NCBI GenBank assembly: GCA_002296185.1
Contig: DBHM01000013.1
Coordinates: forward strand, 84,422 to 91,692
DNA from: Alphaproteobacteria bacterium UBA828
Lineage (GTDB): Bacteria > Pseudomonadota > Alphaproteobacteria > UBA828
Direction: 5' to 3'
Length of the DNA: 7,271 nt
Shown here in pieces: positions 1 to 6,014 of the stretch. The position numbers and the translations under genes were made by a program. Each line of letters begins with the position of its first letter. Within the stretch, counting starts at the first letter, position 1. The notes below the pieces were generated by a model. The model was not told where the DNA came from and made no database searches. It saw nothing but the letters and a program-made list of their open reading frames with translations.

Positions 1-822
1 GTAATGATTTCACCATCAGCTACATCTCCAGCCCTAACAACAATAGATGATAAGGGATATTTTTTCAGGACAGCTCCGTCTGATGCACGACAAGGTGAGG
101 TTGTTGCAAAAGTTCTCAAATCAAGAGGTGTTAGTAGCGTTGCTGTAACCTATACAAACAATGATTACGGTAAAGGATTAGCTTCCAGTTTTGCAAATGC
201 TTTTGAAGGAATCATCGAGATTTCAGCTTCACATGAAGAAGGTAAGGGTGATTACTCAGCAGAGGTAGGCGCATTAGCTGCAAGTGGAGCAGATCATCTT
301 GTGGTATTTGGTTACCTTGACCAAGCTGGTAAGAATATCATTCAAACTTCCCTTGATACAGGAGCATTCAGTAACTTTATGGTTGCAGATGGTATGATTG
401 GCCAGTCAATCATAGATGCTATAGGAGATGGTCTTAACGGAACCGTTGGCACACTTCCTGGCTCTGAATCAGAAGGAGCTCAAATGTTTTTAGCTCACGC
501 ATCTAAAAATGGTGTCAATGGTGATGGCCCGTTTAGAGCCGAATCCTATGACGCTGCAGCATTAATTGCTTTAGCTATGCAAGCCGCTGGGTCAACTGAC
601 CGTGCTGCTATTAAATCAAAAATAATGGATGTAGCTAATGCTCCAGGCGAATATATCCTTCCAGGTCAACTTGCAAGAGCATTAAAAATACTTGCTGATG
701 GTGGCCAAGTTAATTATGAGGGAGCAAGTAATGTAGAGTTTACCTCAGTTGGAGAGGCTTTTGGCTCATACAAGGAAGTAGAAGTTGGTAACGGTAAATG
801 GAATACCGTTAGAGTTCATTAA
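1..822 (+). CDS. livK: LivK-like periplasmic substrate-binding protein of a branched-chain-amino-acid-type ABC importer (5' partial)
   Basis: This is the C-terminal part (273 codons) of a periplasmic binding protein of the Peripla_BP_6 / Leu-Ile-Val-binding type. The reading frame is open at base 1 with no start signal visible, and family members are usually about 370-420 residues, so the signal peptide and first lobe lie outside the window. Family-like stretches include ISPSATSPALT, FFRTAPSD, VTYTNNDYGKG, the DYSAEV...ASGADHLVVFGY segment and, near the C-terminus, AESYDAAALIALAMQAAG and NYEGASNVEF. It would capture an amino acid, or a related compound, and deliver it to the LivH/LivM channel. 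It is followed by a hairpin and then by livG on the same strand, which supports one transport operon. The substrate cannot be read from sequence: leucine/isoleucine/valine is the default, but relatives bind other amino acids, amides or urea. The family call is firm; the substrate is inference. Confidence 0.88.
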   Translation, partial: VMISPSATSPALTTIDDKGYFFRTAPSDARQGEVVAKVLKSRGVSSVAVTYTNNDYGKGLASSFANAFEGIIEISASHEEGKGDYSAEVGALAASGADHLVVFGYLDQAGKNIIQTSLDTGAFSNFMVADGMIGQSIIDAIGDGLNGTVGTLPGSESEGAQMFLAHASKNGVNGDGPFRAESYDAAALIALAMQAAGSTDRAAIKSKIMDVANAPGEYILPGQLARALKILADGGQVNYEGASNVEFTSVGEAFGSYKEVEVGNGKWNTVRVH

Positions 823-837
823 AAAATTAATTTTTAT

Positions 838-880
838 AGCCCCAGAGCGCATAATAAGTTCTCTGGGGCTCAGACCTTTT
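838..880 (+). terminator. Strong hairpin between livK and livG (partial terminator or mRNA-stabilising stem)
   Basis: A perfect 10-bp inverted repeat, AGCCCCAGAG (838-847) and CTCTGGGGCT (861-870), encloses a 13-base loop and begins 15 bases after the livK stop. It is conspicuously GC-rich for this region. The only T-run downstream is four bases long (877-880) and is separated from the stem by CAGACC, so it is not a textbook intrinsic terminator. A likely role is partial termination, or protection of the upstream mRNA 3' end, so that the binding protein is made in excess over the membrane components, as is common in binding-protein-dependent transporters. The stem is seen directly; the role is inferred. 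Confidence 0.6.
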
Positions 881-905
881 AATATAGCTAATATCCAATA
901 ATATC
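880..905 (+). repeat. Three TAATAT copies spaced 9-10 bases apart upstream of livG
   Basis: TAATAT occurs at 880-885, 889-894 and 899-904, and the last two copies extend to TAATATC. The spacing is close to one helical turn, and the array fills most of the gap between the hairpin and the livG start. It could be a weak secondary promoter region or a protein-binding array. It could also be chance in AT-rich DNA, since no good -35 element is visible. Confidence 0.3.
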
Positions 906-916
906 TGAAAAGCTCA

Positions 917-1696
917 ATGATAAGAGTTGAGAATATCCATAAGTCATTTGGTGGTCTACAAGCAGTTAACGGCGTTAGCGCGACCTTCGAAAAAGGTCTA
1001 ATTACAGGGTTGATCGGTCCAAACGGTGCCGGCAAAACAACACTCTTTAATATTATCGCCGGAAAGCTACCCCCCACATCAGGATCAGTGTGGTTAGATG
1101 ATGAAAATATAACGGGCCTTAGCCCACATCTACTTTTTGAAAAAGGTTTACTTAGAACATTTCAAATAGCCCATGAATTTTCATCACTAACAGTAATAGA
1201 AAATCTTATGGTGATTCCCCCAAATCAAAATGGTGAGTCATTATTACGAGCATGTTTTTGGAGATCATCTATTGGTAGTCAAGAAACACTTATACGAGAC
1301 AAAGCTGAAGATGTTTTAGAATTTCTAGGAATAATTCATTTAGCTAATGAACAAGCAAAAAATCTATCTGGAGGCCAAAAGAAGCTTCTTGAGCTTGGAC
1401 GAACAATGATGACTGACGCAAAAATAGTTTTTCTTGACGAAGTGGGAGCTGGAGTCAACCGTACACTACTAAATTCTATAGGCGACGCAATAATTAGACT
1501 CAATCAAGAAAAAGGATATACATTTTGTATGATTGAGCACGATATAGACTTTATTACGCGGATGTGTGACCCAGTAATTGTTATGGCTGAAGGAAAAATC
1601 TTAACCACTGGCACTGCTGCTGAAGTAAAATCTAATGAGCAAGTAATTGAGGCTTATCTAGGACGAGGCCTTAAATTAGACCAATCGGATAATTAA
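917..1696 (+). CDS. livG: LivG-like ATPase subunit of the branched-chain-amino-acid-type ABC importer
   Basis: This 259-residue protein is a complete ABC ATPase, normal in length for LivG. Visible motifs are Walker A GPNGAGKTT (34-42), a Q-loop at TFQ (81-83), the signature LSGGQ (150-154), Walker B VFLDE (171-175) and the H-loop histidine in IEHD (H208). The LRTFQIAHEF segment and the C-terminal IEAYLGRG are typical of LivG rather than LivF. It would hydrolyse ATP on the cytoplasmic face, paired with LivF against LivH/LivM. An oddity is that Walker B continues as DEVGAGVN, where most members have DEP followed by AAGLN or similar; the catalytic glutamate (E175) is kept. The ATG at 917 is the only plausible start because an in-frame stop lies at 899-901 with no start codon between. 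No clear Shine-Dalgarno sequence precedes it. The gene overlaps livF by one base. Confidence 0.93.
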   Translation: MIRVENIHKSFGGLQAVNGVSATFEKGLITGLIGPNGAGKTTLFNIIAGKLPPTSGSVWLDDENITGLSPHLLFEKGLLRTFQIAHEFSSLTVIENLMVIPPNQNGESLLRACFWRSSIGSQETLIRDKAEDVLEFLGIIHLANEQAKNLSGGQKKLLELGRTMMTDAKIVFLDEVGAGVNRTLLNSIGDAIIRLNQEKGYTFCMIEHDIDFITRMCDPVIVMAEGKILTTGTAAEVKSNEQVIEAYLGRGLKLDQSDN

Positions 1697-2400
1697 TGAG
1701 TTTCCTTTCAGCACAAAATATGACCGGAGGCTATGACTCAGTTGATATTTTAAGGGATTGTAGTATTTCAGTCGAACGCGGACAAATAGCAGTTATAGTT
1801 GGGCCTAATGGTGCAGGTAAGTCTACAGCTATGAAAGCTATTTTTGGTTTAATTATGATTAAAGAAGGCTCTATATTTCTCGAAGGTGAAGATATTTCAA
1901 TGTTGAGTCCCCAGCAAAGGGTAAAAAAAGGGATGGCGTTTGTTCCGCAAACAGAGAATGTTTTTACCACCTTAACTGTTGAAGAAAACCTTGAGATGGG
2001 TGCTTATCTTAGAAAAGATAATATCAAACCTACTAAAGATCAGGTATTTGAATTATTTCCAATCCTTCATGAAAAAAGAAACCAAATTGCAGGTGAATTA
2101 TCTGGCGGCCAGAGACAACAGGTTGCTGTTGGTCGAGCCTTAATGACTAATCCTTCAGTTTTAATGCTTGACGAACCTACTGCTGGAGTATCACCACTAG
2201 TAACCGTTGAACTGTTTGAACGTATTCTAGCAATTAAAAAAGCAGGTGTGGCAGTATTAATGGTAGAGCAAAATGCACGCCAAGCCTTAGAAATTGCAGA
2301 TATGGGTTATGTATTAGTAACTGGGGAAAATAAATTTCAGGGTACAGGAAAATCTCTTCTTGAAAATGCAGAAGTACGCCGTTCCTTCTTGGGAGGCTAG
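1696..2400 (+). CDS. livF: LivF-like ATPase subunit of the branched-chain-amino-acid-type ABC importer
   Basis: This 234-residue ABC ATPase has the usual LivF length. Motifs are Walker A GPNGAGKST (36-44), a Q-loop at VPQ (83-85), the signature LSGGQ (135-139), and Walker B VLMLDEP (155-161) followed by TAGVSP. At the H-loop position it reads VEQNARQALEIAD (from 190), with glutamine at 192 instead of histidine. This is characteristic of the LivF family and helps tell it from LivG. It would form the second half of the ATPase pair. Its ATG shares one base with the livG stop codon (TAATG), and only a weak GGA at 1687-1689 lies upstream, so translation probably depends on coupling to livG. The C-terminal RRSFLGG is also typical of LivF. 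Confidence 0.94.
   Translation: MSFLSAQNMTGGYDSVDILRDCSISVERGQIAVIVGPNGAGKSTAMKAIFGLIMIKEGSIFLEGEDISMLSPQQRVKKGMAFVPQTENVFTTLTVEENLEMGAYLRKDNIKPTKDQVFELFPILHEKRNQIAGELSGGQRQQVAVGRALMTNPSVLMLDEPTAGVSPLVTVELFERILAIKKAGVAVLMVEQNARQALEIADMGYVLVTGENKFQGTGKSLLENAEVRRSFLGG
2384..2396 (+). promoter_or_regulatory. livH ribosome binding site inside a small hairpin
   Basis: GGGAGG (2391-2396) is a strong Shine-Dalgarno sequence 9 bases before the livH ATG and lies within the last codons of livF. The preceding CCTTC (2384-2388) can pair with GGAGG (2392-2396) as a 5-bp stem containing one G-U pair and a three-base loop. This would mask the site until ribosomes finishing livF open it. The ribosome binding site is clear; the masking role is inferred. 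Confidence 0.6.
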
Positions 2401-2405
2401 GACTC

Positions 2406-3416
2406 ATGGACATACTTAATGCTTTAGTTTTATTCGCTAACTTTGTAATTATTCCAGGTATTACTTATGGGTCCCAACTTGCACTTGGAGCTCTTGGTGT
2501 CACTTTAATTTTTGGTATTTTGAGATTCGCAAACTTTGCTCACGGTGATCTTATGGCATTTGGGACAATGTTTGTAATCTTAGCAACTTGGTTGCTACAA
2601 GATTTAGGTGTCAGTATATTTCCATTCCCCACAGCACTAATAGCCTTACCTTTAGGTATAATTTCTGCAATATTAGTAAGTTTACTTCTTGACCGATCAG
2701 TTTATCGTTTTTATCGAAAGAAAAAAAGTGCCCCTGTTGTATTCTTGATTGCTTCAATAGGTATAATGTTTTTATTAAACGGTATAGTTAGATTTGTAAT
2801 AGGACCTGATGATAGAAGATTTATAGATGGTGCTAAGTTTCTTGTTAAGGTCACAGAATTCAAAAATGCAACAGGCCTTAAAGAAGGTTTAGCTATAAAA
2901 CTATCGCAGGGAATTACATTTTTCGTTGCCCTAGCTGTCGTCATTAGTCTTTTCATATTTCTACAGAAGACTAGAACAGGAAAATCAATGCGTGCCTATT
3001 CAGATAATTCTGAACTTGCACTTCTATCTGGTATAGACCCTGAAAAAGTAGTCTTTTATGCATGGCTAATTGCGGGCACATTAGCTGCAGTCGCTGGAAC
3101 ATTATATGGGCTAGATAAAAGTTTTAAACCCTTTACCTACTTCCAACTTTTATTACCAATTTTTGCAGCTGCAATTCTAGGCGGTATTGGAAACCCCTTA
3201 GGTGCTATTGTAGGAGCATACACAGTAGCCTTTTCTGAAGTTACTATCACTTATGCTTATAAGAAATTTTTACGCTATCTTGTGCCTGAGAGCTGGGAAC
3301 CAAATAACTTAGTTCAGCTCCTGTCTACAGATTACAAGTTTGCTGTTTCCTTTATTATCTTGGTAGTTGTACTTTTAGTAAGGCCAACTGGAATATTTAA
3401 GGGTCGAGTAATTTGA
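2406..3416 (+). CDS. livH: LivH-like permease of the branched-chain-amino-acid-type ABC importer
   Basis: This 336-residue integral membrane protein has about eight hydrophobic segments (roughly 8-35, 50-66, 76-95, 110-132, 168-187, 217-236, 247-275 and 311-327). The N-terminal signature LGALGVTLIFGILRFANFAH followed by GDLMAFG (27-53) is the hallmark of LivH permeases. The loop near 192-211 (GKSMRAYSDNSELALLSGID) is the cytoplasmic segment expected to dock on an ATPase. GGIGNPLGAIVGA (259-271) and the C-terminal VRPTGIFKG are further family marks. The length fits LivH and is well short of the longer UrtB-type urea permeases. It would form half of the inner-membrane channel with LivM. The ATG is supported by GGGAGG nine bases upstream, and the gene begins five bases after the livF stop. 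Its 3' end overlaps livM by four bases. Confidence 0.93.
   Translation: MDILNALVLFANFVIIPGITYGSQLALGALGVTLIFGILRFANFAHGDLMAFGTMFVILATWLLQDLGVSIFPFPTALIALPLGIISAILVSLLLDRSVYRFYRKKKSAPVVFLIASIGIMFLLNGIVRFVIGPDDRRFIDGAKFLVKVTEFKNATGLKEGLAIKLSQGITFFVALAVVISLFIFLQKTRTGKSMRAYSDNSELALLSGIDPEKVVFYAWLIAGTLAAVAGTLYGLDKSFKPFTYFQLLLPIFAAAILGGIGNPLGAIVGAYTVAFSEVTITYAYKKFLRYLVPESWEPNNLVQLLSTDYKFAVSFIILVVVLLVRPTGIFKGRVI
3399..3403 (+). promoter_or_regulatory. livM ribosome binding site supporting a TTG start
   Basis: AAGGG lies 9 bases upstream of the TTG at 3413 and is the only purine-rich motif at suitable spacing. The next in-frame ATG is more than 40 codons downstream, inside the conserved protein, so this site supports TTG as the true start. 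Confidence 0.6.
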
Positions 3417-4750
3417 GAATAAATAATCGCACATTAGTTGTTTTTATATTAATAGCCGTTGGACTGTTATCTGTTGGATTTGGACAATCATGGAATGTGA
3501 GTTTATCAATTATTAATTTATGTCTTGTCTCAAGTGTCATGGCCTTAGGTTTAAATGTTCAATGGGGAAATGCAGGACTTCTTAATGTTGGAGTAATGGG
3601 CTTTACCGCACTCGGAGGCCTAGCTGGAGTTCTAATATCAGAATCTCCCGTTGCTGAAGCATGGTCAGCAGGAGGAATCAGTTTGGGACTTTCATTACTA
3701 ATGTTAATCTTAACAATTATAGTAGTAATTTTTATTAGGAAGTTTATTCATAACAGGACCCTCCGCAATATTCTAACAGTCATAACCATAATAGCTGGAT
3801 ATTTTTTGATTAGAATGTTCTTTAACCCTGCTGTTGACACAATTGAATCTATTGATAGCGCTAAAACTGGATACCTAGGTGGAGCTGGACTCCCAATAAT
3901 CATATCCTGGTTTGTTGGGGCCGCATTCGCAGCAGGAGCTGCCTGGGTTATAGGCAAAATTTCTTTAGGTTTAAGAGCTGACTATTTTGCTATTGCAACA
4001 TTAGGTATATCCGAAATTATTATTGCTATTTTAAAAAATGAAGATTGGCTTACTAGAGGTGTAAAAAATGTTACTGGGTTAAAAAGGCCTGTCCCTTACG
4101 AAATAGACTTACAACAAAGCACATGGTTTATAGATTTATCTAAATTTCTTGGGTCCAACCTAACGGAAGCTTCAAGTATTTTTGTTAAACTCTGCTATGC
4201 GGGCTTATTTTTATTATTTTTAACTCTTCTGATTTGGATCACCCAAAGAGCGGTTAATGCTCCATGGGGACGCATGATGAGAGCAATACGTGATAATGAA
4301 GATGCCGCTTCAGCAATGGGTAAAGATGTAAAAGCAAGACATTTACAGACGTTTATTTTCGGTGCAGCTATAATGGGTATGGCAGGAGCAATGCTGACAA
4401 CTCTTGATGGGCAGTTTACCCCTGCGTCCTATGCTCCCTTAAGATTTACCTTCGTAATCTGGGTTATGGTGATTGTAGGCGGTTCGGGAAATAATCTTGG
4501 ATCAGTTGTAGGAGCTTTCTTGATATGGTTCATATGGGTCGAAGCTGAACCGGCAGGATTATGGCTTGTTGATACCCTTACCTCAGGAATGTCTGATGAT
4601 AGCTCTATACGTGAACATTTACTAAGAAGTGCACCTCATATGCGTTTGATAATTATGGGTTTTGTGCTTTTACTAGTTCTTCGCTTTAGTCCGAATGGAA
4701 TACTCCCAGAGAAACTTCGACGATATTCTACTAAAGTTTATCGGGAATAA
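3413..4750 (+). CDS. livM: LivM-like permease of the branched-chain-amino-acid-type ABC importer
   Basis: This 445-residue membrane protein is the second channel subunit. Family marks are WGNAGLLNVGVMGFTALGG (51-69), LGLRADYFAIATLGISEII (185-203), RGVKNVTGLKRPVPYE (215-230), the ATPase-docking loop around PWGRMMRAIRDNEDAASAMG (284-303) and the C-terminal LRFSPNGILPEKL. Between about 92 and 160 there is an additional stretch with two strongly hydrophobic segments (about 95-108 and 118-136), which puts the protein at the long end for LivM. It starts with TTG overlapping the livH stop (TTGA, four bases), with AAGGG upstream. The first 22 residues form the first membrane segment, and no later start would keep it. 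The gene ends three bases before the end of the convergent zur gene. Confidence 0.93.
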   Translation: MRINNRTLVVFILIAVGLLSVGFGQSWNVSLSIINLCLVSSVMALGLNVQWGNAGLLNVGVMGFTALGGLAGVLISESPVAEAWSAGGISLGLSLLMLILTIIVVIFIRKFIHNRTLRNILTVITIIAGYFLIRMFFNPAVDTIESIDSAKTGYLGGAGLPIIISWFVGAAFAAGAAWVIGKISLGLRADYFAIATLGISEIIIAILKNEDWLTRGVKNVTGLKRPVPYEIDLQQSTWFIDLSKFLGSNLTEASSIFVKLCYAGLFLLFLTLLIWITQRAVNAPWGRMMRAIRDNEDAASAMGKDVKARHLQTFIFGAAIMGMAGAMLTTLDGQFTPASYAPLRFTFVIWVMVIVGGSGNNLGSVVGAFLIWFIWVEAEPAGLWLVDTLTSGMSDDSSIREHLLRSAPHMRLIIMGFVLLLVLRFSPNGILPEKLRRYSTKVYRE

Positions 4751-4753
4751 ACT

Positions 4754-5161
4754 TTATCTACAGGACCTACATAATCCTTGCAGCTCTATAGTAGGCTTCT
4801 GTAAAATAAAACCCGCCTTTTTAGTAACATTATGAAGACCAACTTCAACTGAATTATCTGAAACTTCTTTAACATCCCCACAAGAATTACAAATAATAAA
4901 AGCAACCATTGAATCATCTTTAGTTGCGTCATGACGACATGCAACAAAAGCATTCATGCATTCAATCCTATGAACTAGTCCTAGCATCTCGAGTCTTTCT
5001 AAAGCTCTATACACCTGCAATGGTGCCCTTAGACCATTTCCTTTGAGGCTGTCAAGAATAGCATATGCACTCATGGGATGGTCTACTTTAGATAATACTC
5101 CCATAACTAGATTTTGGTTTTTTGTTAATTTAGGAAGCTTATCAGGTAAATGCTCCATCAT
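4754..5161 (-). CDS. zur: Zur, Fur-family zinc uptake repressor
   Basis: This 135-residue Fur-family regulator is best assigned as Zur. The N-terminal winged helix spans about 12-66, and RAPLQVYRALERLEMLGLVH (45-64) includes the expected recognition helix and is typical of Zur. CNSC (91-94) and CRSC (131-134) form the structural four-cysteine zinc site. By alignment to E. coli Zur from memory, the regulatory-site ligands H64, C75 and E99 are kept. The remaining histidine position is serine (S84), and H77 in CRHD may substitute. The protein ends right after the second CxxC, so it lacks the longer tail of enterobacterial Zur. Zinc-loaded Zur would bind the palindrome at 6820-6842. It is the last gene of znuC-znuB-zur, implying autoregulation. 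TAAGGAG lies 8 bases before the chosen ATG, and a second ATG follows immediately. Confidence 0.93.
   Translation of the reverse strand: MMEHLPDKLPKLTKNQNLVMGVLSKVDHPMSAYAILDSLKGNGLRAPLQVYRALERLEMLGLVHRIECMNAFVACRHDATKDDSMVAFIICNSCGDVKEVSDNSVEVGLHNVTKKAGFILQKPTIELQGLCRSCR
4759..4803. other. Imperfect hairpin at the livM/zur convergent junction
   Basis: TACAGGACCTAC (4759-4770) can pair with 4791-4803 (GTAGG, then CTTCTGTA). This gives about 12 pairs with one bulged base and one G-U pair, around a 20-base loop. It begins nine bases after the livM stop and lies inside the 3' end of zur. With no intergenic room here, it could help terminate or stabilise transcripts from either side. Neither strand has an adjacent T-run, so terminator function is doubtful. 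Confidence 0.25.
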
Positions 5162-5163
5162 AA

Positions 5164-5991
5164 TTAAGACTCCTTAGATAGTTTATCCCTTACTAGATGA
5201 TACACAGGAACCAACAAACGACTTAATAGAAAAATAAAGAATGCAACAACAACAATACTTGGCCCAGAGGGTGAATCAAAGTTTAATGATGAATAAAGCC
5301 CTAAACATACAGAAATACAACCTATAATACTGGCGATAAAGGCCATTTTTTCTGGAGAAGTAACAAGATTCCTTGCTGACAGTGCTGGGATTATTAGCAA
5401 TGAAGCCATTAATAAAATACCCACGAGCTTAATTGCCACAGCAATTGTTGCAGCAATTAAAACCATATAAACAAACTCTATTAGACGTGTATTTATTCCC
5501 TCACTCTTAGCAATCTCTTCGTCAACAGTAATAGCAAAAAATGGTTTCCATATAACAATAGTAACAACTAATATTACTGCTCCACTTACATATATAATGA
5601 TTAGATCTATTTTTGACATGGATAATATATCACCAAATAAAAATGCACCTATATCAACTCTAATCCATGTCATAAAAGATATAATAACAAGGCCAATAGC
5701 CAAAGTAGAATGGGAAAGCATGCCCAATATTGAGTCACCTGCTAAATCACCCCGAAGCCTTAAAACTAATAAAAAAATTGATATGAAAACAGCAGTTATA
5801 AATACTAATAAAGTAGTATTAGTATCAAACAAGATAGATAATGCCACACCAAGTAATGATGCATGAGCGATTGTATCACCAAAATATGCCAATCGGCGCC
5901 ACACAATAAAACAACCCAGAGGTCCAGATATTATGGCAACTCCAAGACCTCCCACGAGAGCCCGAATAAAAAAATCATCTAAAAAAGGCAT
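5164..5991 (-). CDS. znuB: ZnuB, zinc ABC importer permease
   Basis: This 275-residue membrane protein belongs to the ABC-3 permease family for zinc and manganese. Conserved blocks are GPLGCFIVWRRLAYFGDT then IAHASLLG (23-48), DIGAFLFGDIL (113-123), KLVGILLMASLLIIPALSAR (188-207) and PSGPSIVV (241-248). Hydrophobic segments number about seven or eight. It would form the homodimeric inner-membrane Zn2+ channel fed by ZnuA and powered by ZnuC. An upstream GTG at 6000 would add three residues, but AGGAGG (6003-6008) is only 2 bases from it and 11 bases from the ATG at 5991. The family also usually begins close to the FLDDFF motif, so ATG 5991 is preferred. It lies 15 bases after znuC and 2 bases before zur, in one operon. 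With neighbouring Zur and a Zur box, zinc rather than manganese is the likely substrate. Confidence 0.93.
   Translation of the reverse strand: MPFLDDFFIRALVGGLGVAIISGPLGCFIVWRRLAYFGDTIAHASLLGVALSILFDTNTTLLVFITAVFISIFLLVLRLRGDLAGDSILGMLSHSTLAIGLVIISFMTWIRVDIGAFLFGDILSMSKIDLIIIYVSGAVILVVTIVIWKPFFAITVDEEIAKSEGINTRLIEFVYMVLIAATIAVAIKLVGILLMASLLIIPALSARNLVTSPEKMAFIASIIGCISVCLGLYSSLNFDSPSGPSIVVVAFFIFLLSRLLVPVYHLVRDKLSKES
5170..5176 (-). promoter_or_regulatory. zur ribosome binding site
   Basis: On the - strand TAAGGAG lies 8 bases before the first of two consecutive zur ATG codons, within the final codons of znuB. It favours the first ATG (5161) and shows that zur is translated as part of the znuCB transcript. 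Confidence 0.65.
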
Positions 5992-6002
5992 CCACCTCAC
6001 CG

Positions 6003-6014
6003 CCTCCTAAGGAG
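6003..6014 (-). promoter_or_regulatory. znuB ribosome binding site with overlapping small hairpin
   Basis: AGGAGG (6008 to 6003 on the - strand) is the best Shine-Dalgarno match in the window and overlaps the znuC stop codon TAG. The preceding CTCC (6014-6011) can pair with GGAG (6007-6004) around the loop TTA, giving four pairs plus a possible flanking G-U pair. A ribosome terminating on znuC would open this, coupling znuB translation to znuC. The site also decides between the GTG (6000) and ATG (5991) starts. Confidence 0.6.

Noticed and set aside
766..1077. Open frame on the - strand over the livK end and livG start
   Set aside because: It runs antisense across the livG Walker A region and the hairpin, and the translation resembles no family. 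It is a shadow of livG.
1731..1970. Open frame on the - strand inside livF
   Set aside because: It is entirely antisense to conserved livF codons, has no recognisable protein features, and is a shadow.
2711..2956. Open frame on the - strand inside livH
   Set aside because: It is antisense to a well-conserved permease and has no motif or convincing start signal.
3748..3957. Open frame on the - strand inside livM
   Set aside because: It is short, antisense to livM and without family features.
1..4750. Urea (Urt) transporter instead of a branched-chain amino acid one
   Set aside because: The gene order differs from the usual urtABCDE, and LivH is far shorter than typical UrtB. Substrate remains unproven.
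4824..4834. Second Zur half site (TAACATTAT) inside zur
   Set aside because: Only one arm is present with no inverted partner at the proper spacing, so it is probably chance.
5597..5866. Open frame on the + strand inside znuB
   Set aside because: It is antisense to conserved ZnuB blocks, with no recognisable domain.
5164..6000. GTG at 6000 as the znuB start
   Set aside because: AGGAGG is only 2 bases upstream of it but 11 from the ATG at 5991, which also fits the usual ZnuB N-terminus better.
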